This document shows, piece by piece, positions 57,280-64,000 of a DNA stretch of 64,000 nt. Positions within the stretch are counted from its first letter, which is position 1, and every line of letters starts with the position of its first letter. This stretch comes from Aspidiotus rigidus. Taxonomy: Eukaryota; Arthropoda; Insecta; Hemiptera; Diaspididae. A program made the translations under genes and the position numbers. Location: the NCBI GenBank assembly GCA_035079385.1, contig JAVHKY010000026.1, forward strand, positions 2,878,501 to 2,942,500, written 5' to 3'. The notes beneath the pieces were generated by a model. That model was given only the letters and a program-made list of their open reading frames with translations. It was not told the origin of the DNA and did not search any database.

Positions 57280-57760
57280 CGTTACCAAAATTTGTTCCTG
57301 GTGCATAATGCACTGTAACTAGTATACGTAGCCGAAACAGAATAAATTGTTCATCTTTCTGTGTCAGTCTGGTGCGTGCTAGGATTTTCATACGGACAGG
57401 TACAGAACGCCACCGAAATTTGATTCTGGCGCGTAACGCGCTGTAAAATGTATCCGCGACAGAAGGAATTATTTATTTTCGGTATCAGTCTGGTGCATAC
57501 TCCAGACTTCATAGTATGACGCAGAGTGGCACCGAAATTCTGTTCTGGTGCGCAACGCACAGTAACTCGTATCCGCGACAGAAGGAATTATCATGATTTC
57601 TGTATCAATCAGGTGCATACATGAGACACTATAGCTAGTTACAGAGTGCTACCGAAATCTGTTTCTGGTGCATAATGCATCGTAACTCATATCCGCGAAT
57701 AAAGTCTTTTTTCTCTTTTCTGTATCATTCTGGTGCGTACTTTACTTTCAGTACCTGATA
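57280..57760 (+). repeat. Tandem array, period about 120 bp, 4 units (right sub-terminal)
   Basis: CTGGTGCATAATGCACTGTA and variants at about 57298, 57426, 57544 and 57665, each followed by GTATCCGCGACAGAAGGAAT and CTGTATCAGTCTGGTGCGTA. The GCGTAACGCGC/GCATAATGC cores are short palindromes. Confidence 0.85.
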
Positions 57761-57910
57761 CTGACAAAATTATGTCGGTAGCAGATGAAACCTGAAAGCT
57801 TGAATGTTCATCTGTGTCATTACGCGTCGCGAAAAAAGTGCCATTCTGGTTCAAACAATTCTGGTGCAGAATTGTTGAAGCAGAATTCTTCGATTTTTGT
57901 CAATAGGGTA

Positions 57911-59389
57911 ATGTTTGCTGGCTTTCTTGACTGCCAAATTAAGTTTTCAACTATTAATTAGAATCGGATTTTGCAAGTCTGGGCAATATAGAGAATGATG
58001 ATGCGTGAATAAAATATTTCAAAAGAAACGAGTGCATATCTAAAAATTCCTTGATGCTCCAGAACTAATCGAATCCTGAGTTGTAGTTTTTACGATTCAC
58101 ATCATTTTTACGAGGGCACGATCGTTTCTCGAAAATTCAACGCGTGTGGTGCAATAAATTTTCTTTGTCGGCTCGCTGAAAACCGCAAGTTATGAATTGC
58201 AGCTACTGTTGAATTTCCTTCGGTGACTGGTCGTGTCAGGGCAAATATTTAGTAGTCGCTTCGAGATGCGATCGACTAAAAAAGAAAAATATCTTTGTCA
58301 ATCTGTGTAGAGGATACAGGAAGTAAAAATCAGTTAAAAAGACATTCTCAGATATTGGAGTTAGAACAATATTCTGAATCTCATTCTGAAGAATATACGA
58401 CTTGAGATTCTCGATTTTTTCTTCGTGTTTCTTCAAACGACCACGTAATTTCGTCGTGTTCGAATTCCCTACCATAAAATACGATTTTTGTCGTCCGCAT
58501 AATTTCATTTCATAGTAGAAATGAGACCAGCCCAATAAAACAGGATTTGATAAGGGTATTTTCCAAAAAAACATCACCATAATTTTCGTGCGCTATTTAA
58601 AGTCTACTGATCCATTCATTATCGTGAAAACAACAAGATTTTTTCATCAACGAAGGTGATTGAATAAATTTTCCCTTGTGAAGTTTCTTAGATGAATGAT
58701 CGTCTAATATTTTCGTGTCTCTATCAGCTAATGAGTTCACGTACTTTAAAAATTTGAAGTGAGTGAATGATTGACCCTGAGAGGGGTGTTACAAAGGTAC
58801 CTACAATAAATTCGAGTGTTTGGGACATGTATGTAAGATTAATTGATCGTGAGAAAGTGGAGTAAAATGAGTAAGTCGGTCATGGTTCACGCTGAGAGAG
58901 AAATGATGTATTGAATATGTCTCGCTAATGTGAAGTCGTTCAGTGATTTGTCCTAGCTGCTATTGATTAAAATGTAGGGGAAAAGGGTCTTTTTTCTTTT
59001 AAACTTGTTCTGGAGAAGGTTAAGTACGTCCTATGTCAGCTTTGAAAATGGATGCGGTTCCTCGTATCGCACATCAATAATCTTTTGGAATGGACAGAAG
59101 CGTATATACTCGTACTTCTTTTTTCTTTTCTTTTCCTTGGAATGGAGTCAGTTTAAAATGAGAGAGATCAAGGAGATTCTTAAGGTCAGTCTGTTCTTGT
59201 CACTGTCGTCCTCATGACCTAAGGTTGATAAAAAAAACAAGGACTCATGACAGTTTTTGCATTTCAGTGCCGCTCTATTGATGCCTCTCGGGCTTCTTCA
59301 ACCAGACAATCGACCGGTGCTATTTGTTCAACAATGAAGGCAGGTCCTCAAATACATCTCAGTTTGGTTCTTTTCTCAATGTTGAGCGA
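57911..59389. other. No gene recognised
   Basis: The 114-codon minus-strand frame at 58236-58580 has a charged stretch (KLRGRLKKHEEKIENLKSYI) that could form a coiled coil, but there is no splice or family support. Confidence 0.35.
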
Positions 59390-60480
59390 TCTCAGAAGTT
59401 AGCCAAGGCAAGGCGTTGGGATTGCCCAGGCCGGGGAGGGTGAGTAGATAGGCAGAAAAGGCTTAAATTGGAGATGGTAGTTTAGACAAAATTTTGATGA
59501 AAGAAGTGGTGAGTTTAGGAAGCGAGGAGAGGAGAGAAAGATAGGAAGTTGGGGAAACTGCACCAGGAACGCAAGAAAGTTGGGGTAAGTGATAATGAGG
59601 AGGAATACAAGCCTCAGCTGTGCGCAGAGCAGACGCACATGGCACCACGACTAAACGTACGACGACAGATTGTGTTGCTTCCAGGGATTTCGATAAGAAT
59701 TTTGTAGCCTGTCTGTAGCGAGGGGACCCGAAGTACGTTGAGAATTGAGAACGGATAAGAGAATTGAAGGAGGAGCTTGCGAGTGTGAAATAGATAATCA
59801 AGTACATTGAGTGAGTGGAAGCATTTGCCTCGCAAAAGTTTACCTGGCGGAATACGAGAGTATTTGGAATTGCAGGTATGCCCAAGGACCTTACTGGATG
59901 ATTAAATACTGGTCTGGAAATTCTGAAGGAGGAGTTGGTGGGAGAGAGGGAAGACGTGAAGGTTTCTTTTATACACGATCCAATGCCCACAAGGAGACCT
60001 TATCAAAAGTGAGCTGGAGTCGACGTGCGGCTCGTTTGGGATTTGTAGAGGCGAGGAAGATACTGAAATCATCTACGTAAATTCGTTGACAGAAGGGGAA
60101 GGGGACACAGTTTATTAAATCATTTCAATTAGGATACAAGGACCACTCCAAACCTCTCCTGAGATACACCATTTTGGATGGAGTGGAGGGAAGAATAGAG
60201 GTTATGAATTGGGACTGATATGGACCTGTCACGAAGAAAGGACTGCAGAAGGATGGGTTAAATTACTATGAAGGCCTATTCCAAATAATTTAAAGGAAAT
60301 GTATTGTCGCCAAACATAAGAGAACGCTTCCTGTAGATCAGAAAATATGATGTCAAGGAAAGAGTTATGGCGGAGTGAGTCTTCAATTCGGAGCTTAGGG
60401 TCGGAGATGGCTTGTGAAGTGCTTGTGTTGGTAGATAGATAGATGTCGTTGGACTCGAGAAATTAGAATAAACTTACTTA
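59390..60480 (-). mobile_element. LINE fragment (RT region), minus strand
   Basis: On the minus strand IYVDDFSIFLASTNPKRAAR (about 60100-60040) matches FADDYNITIRSANSQRA of the copy at 6773-9255, with the catalytic Asp pair. Further on LVQFPQLPIF (about 59560-59530) matches VAQFPQLPIF. Several frame changes and stops. Also homologous to 32222-32884. Confidence 0.75.
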
Positions 60481-63400
60481 GAATGGAAGTTAGACGATAG
60501 GATGAGGGAAGGAAAAGATCTGATTCTTTCCGCTCCTATTTTTGCACATGTCTCATAATTTTCTGAAGCTTTTGTCAATGATTTTCGAAAAGTTTCAGTT
60601 CTTTCCAAGTCCTCGAATATCTATTGGCAATCTTCAAAGATTTTTTCAGAGTCCCTCACGTAAGTTACATCATCCGCCCCCTCTGAAACTAGATGACGAA
60701 TGACGGATATTTTTCCAATAAAACCCTATAGTACTTCTCTCCAAGAAACCGATATAATCATTTGTGAAAAGTCTCCGACTTATTCGGTTCATAGAGCCTG
60801 TGCGCAAAGACTATCACAGCATCTCATTTTGCAGTGAGACATTGAACGAGCATTGTTAAACACCCTCATATTTGTCAACCATGTCCTGGGTTGGTAAAAC
60901 GCATCACCGCTTCCTTATTCGAGGTTTACCTTTTCCAAAATATTTTACGAAAACGTATTCTAGGCTCCATTGATGTCATTGATTAGAGGATTTATGATAC
61001 CTACGTGCGATTTTCAGATGTATTGAGCAGTACGATGCAATATTTTTATACTTTATTTACGTAAGTAAAATACTATGGAAATTAGGATGTATCATCAGAA
61101 AAATATGGAATTTAACGCAGTATACAACAATCGTTCCAAAATGTGAAGGTCGACTTGATCGGGATGCTTTCATTGGGTCAAATTATAGCGTAGATATGCA
61201 GATTGAGAGACTGTGAGTTGCGTCGACATGCGCTCACAAAGAATTATCGCATTTGTGATTTATTGTAAAATAAAAAAAAACTATTTGCGCAAATTTTATG
61301 CAGTAAGAAATATAGAAAAATAATAATTTGCTTCAACAGTTAAGCACTAAACCCTCTTAGAAACCCACATTGCGGTATTTTTATGAATATTTCATAGGGA
61401 ACAGGAGTAATTTCTCGTACGAGCAGAAAAAGCTGTTCCAAAAAAGAATGATAATATTTTACTATCGAGTCAAACATCGTACACCGTGATCAAGTTTTAG
61501 AATACCGGGACCATGAAAATATATTTGGTCCATTCACTGTAGTGACACAAGGACAGTGGTCAAGAATCCGCACCTCATATTCTTCTACTTTCATGCATCT
61601 CTTGTCAATTTCTATAGATTTTCTAGATAGCCCGTCGCTCTACTTCTACTCGTGCACTTCGAATGTCACAAAATTGTACCTACAAATGGTGTCTATGGCC
61701 AGGTTTCGAAAGAAAATAAGAGTGATTGGGATGAGGAGGCGAACTTCGAGGGTTTGTTGGTAGGCTATTCCGTACATTAGTGATTAAGAAGGACGGGCAT
61801 CTCCTTTGGTAATTTTCACAGCAACATTGTTTTTTTTATAAGATGAAAGACAGAACGTTCATTGGTAACCAGTCGAAATTCGTACATCAGTGATATAAGA
61901 GGGGAATTCATAGCTATTGAAAGATGGTCTCTTTCAAACCAAATCCAGCAAAACCAGCGGTTTATCACTTCACATTCTGGACTCAGGTTATTTTTTAATT
62001 TCGGTACTGGGTTTATCTTAGACTACATGAATCGAACATGAAGAAGAGAACAACTTTGAAAATGATTCATGATCAACGACTCGCACAATGTCAACTTCAA
62101 TCCATGTACGTAATCGCATGCATGACAAGCTTGACCTGTTTCTACTTGTAAGTATTTTTTTTTTTCTCCCATACTCTTCTCACAAAATATTTTTTTATTG
62201 TTTTTTAAAAAAGCTTTTGTTTCAGAGGGGAGGGTGTTCTGTACCACAGGAGGATCATAATACCACTGATATATATTGGGAATTCAAGTATCTGCTTTTT
62301 TTACACTCTCATTTTCAAGTCTCCTTTTTATATCAAGCCACTGCATCTACGAAAAGACAGAGTTTGAATACATCCTACTCAAGGAGACTTAGATTCGGTC
62401 GAGAGGTCCATCAAAATATTTCGACTTGCATGTCACGACAAGAGAGATTTAGAGTGTAAAACTCCCGCACTTTCATCTAATAGCTACTTATAGAATAAAT
62501 TATTTTTCAAATAAGTATTCGTACCTTGTATTCGCCGTGTCTTCAGCCGTGCCCCGAAATACTCGCTCCACAGCTACCTGTTCATTATTTCAATCTTTCT
62601 TTACGCAGAAGTTTATATAGAGTTGACAATTATAATTATTTAGGAATGTTTAGATAATGCTATTCGGAGATTAACACGAGCTCTAAAACGCGTGAAATAT
62701 TTCAAAATATAAAGGTGATATAAATTAATGGTCGCGAGAACGTTTTAAAAGTTTCATTACACTTATACACAGTTCATCGAGATCACGTCGACTAGGAGTT
62801 AAAAGAAAGAAAAATCCGCTCGTTTTCGTAATTAAATAACTAATTTGAATATTTCGGTGCTCGCTCCGTGCACACTTAACGATTTTACAAGTAGAGTACG
62901 CACAATAAACGAAGCCGGCAATGTGAACTGATATCACTCGAACACACGTTTCGACAATTTTTGTTCAACAATTTATCGGATAGACGGTCACGTCGAAGTG
63001 CAACAGCTTGCAGTTTTCGACGTTTCCTGGAACGTGCGAGTGTGCGTCCAATATACAGTACGGCACCAGGTACACGTGGGAAAAGAAAATTAAAAGCAAT
63101 TTTTCGACTCATTTTCCTATCGAGTATACGTACGTACAGGCAATGACTATTTACATTTTGCTTGTAAGAAATGGTACTGATACTTTATGATTTTGGGCCG
63201 ATTCAAGGACGAGCGTTGGTTTAATTTTAGCTTATCGCCGCATCTAATTGTACAGTCACATACTCTCGCATAGGTCTTCCATTCGGGTAACCAAGCACAA
63301 GCGATTTCAGAAAAGAAAAAAGTAATAATTATCAAATCACGCAACGATTCGACAAAATTTTAATTCGTAGGTAGTTAATTTTCCTTATCTCTTGCACAAG

Positions 63401-63640
63401 TTGGATTGTTGGGGAAATCGTTTTTTTTTTCTCTTCAATAAGGCGCACCCTTCTTGATTGCATTTGAAATTATAATGGCTGTTTGTTTTTATTAATAAAA
63501 GGGCGTGCATAAATTACGCGAGACATTTAGGAAGGGGAATCAGAATTTCATCAAATATCATTTAGGTAAAGTAGAAATCTCAGGAAAAATCCTGTAAAGT
63601 TTTTCCACAAGAACATCGTCTTAAATGTTGTAAACTGGGT
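60481..63640. other. No gene recognised
   Basis: Apparently single-copy DNA. The 62680-63130 part is richer in CpG (for example GACGGTCACGTCGAAGTGCA) and holds overlapping short frames on both strands without motifs; it could be regulatory or contain a non-coding first exon. Frames at 61542-61763 and 62088-62459 are unsupported. Confidence 0.35.
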
Positions 63641-63643
63641 TCT

Positions 63644-64000
63644 TTTAACAGGGAACCTGTTTTATGGGGGGCTTTTTGAGAAATTTGCCGTGCGCCGTCC
63701 AGCAAGAAACTTGGAAAAATGTCGACTCTCGAGCTTTATATGAGAGGGGGGGGGGGATTTAGAAAATTAGATGCCATTGTAGGACTGCAATGGCAGCGGG
63801 GAATCCGCTGTCTCGAGTCCCCTAAAGCCTGAAGTTTTTCCGAGTCCTGAAAATCATGACATGACAACTTGAACGCGCTGCAATTTTAAGGAAGCCGTCG
63901 TCTTTCCAAGTCCCCCTCCTATCATATATAGCTCAGAGGTAGGAATTTTTCTAAGTCCCCTTCCTATCATATATGGCTAGAGGGTCGACCTTTTTTCAAG
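63644..64000 (+). mobile_element. Minisatellite-family element, cut by the window end
   Basis: TTTTAACAGGGAACCTGTTT then TATGGGGGGCTTTTTGAGAA and GTGCGCCGTCCAGC match copy A almost exactly. They are followed by a 45-bp unit, a segment with GCAGCGGGGAATCCGCT and GAACGCGCTGCAATTTTAAG (inverted relative of 44854-45000), then 45-bp units in minus orientation running off the window. Confidence 0.8.

Larger units (their letters stand above)
53484..57910. mobile_element. Possible large inverted-repeat element with sub-terminal tandem arrays (about 4.4 kb)
   Basis: TACCCTATTGACAAAAT at 53484-53500 is inverted at about 57894-57910 (ATTTTTGTCAATAGGGTA, one base longer). Both ends are followed inward by related arrays in opposite orientation, with words such as GGTGCATAATGCACTGTAAC on the right and CACCAGAAT and CAGAAAATTATAC words on the left. 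The middle contains a LINE fragment (55470-56065) and unassigned DNA. No transposase was recognised and the flanking duplication is unclear. Confidence 0.55.

Noticed and set aside
1..64000. tRNA or rRNA genes
   Set aside because: I looked for GGTTCGA-type T-arm words and rRNA-like conserved blocks. The few GGTTCGAG matches (for example near 35524 and 48419) lack matching acceptor and anticodon arms by eye. A tRNA scan would be decisive.

Overview
This is AT-rich nuclear DNA from a eukaryote, most likely an arthropod and plausibly an insect. The evidence is spliceosomal introns with GT..AG borders that keep reading phase, a non-LTR retrotransposon with an RNase H domain, hAT- and pogo/Tigger-type DNA transposons, and large satellite arrays. 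No bacterial, organellar or viral gene organisation is visible. The species cannot be named from sequence alone.

Host genes are few. Two multi-exon genes on the minus strand can be rebuilt with consistent splice phases. (1) A YqaJ-type exonuclease (lambda-exonuclease/recombinase fold) occupies 9958 down to 5627 in at least four exons. Its third intron carries a LINE inserted within about a dozen bases of the 5' splice site. (2) A predicted 1147-residue type II membrane protein occupies 29455 down to 18852 in ten exons. It has a cytoplasmic N-terminus, one membrane span, a SEA domain, one EGF-like domain and a 700-residue Glu/Pro/Ser/Thr-rich tail. Weaker single-exon candidates lie at 37-168 (+), 41665-41910 (-) and 51858-52001 (-).

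Most of the rest is repeats. One LINE lineage is present in at least five broken copies (about 1610-2815, 6773-9255, 32222-32884, 55470-56065 and 59390-60480). A dispersed family whose end carries GGGAACCTGTTTTATG, most copies also carrying a 45-bp minisatellite, occurs at about 4634-5115, 14340-14910 (decayed), 32884-33251, 36812-39722 (long composite form), 44374-45000 (rearranged), 52291-52655 and 63644-64000. Four hAT-type miniature elements have recognisable 8-bp target duplications (12084-12257, 13724-14237, 45083-45612, 45675-45894). Pogo/Tigger remains lie at 17292-17790 and 46006-46910. Other inverted-repeat elements lie at 43287-43975, 46992-47282 and 53484-57910.

Tandem arrays include a roughly 147-bp satellite inside a fold-back structure (23703-26912, within an intron of the SEA/EGF gene), a T-rich array with about 1.1-kb higher-order periodicity (30130-32220), a TCGA-rich repeat of about 131 bp (23090-23690, 42760-43280, degenerate at 35580-35960), a 153-bp repeat (37671-38587), and an array with TGACGTCA palindromes (13320-14350). 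The most useful leads are the minisatellite-carrying element family, the fold-back satellite, and the LINE next to the YqaJ splice donor.
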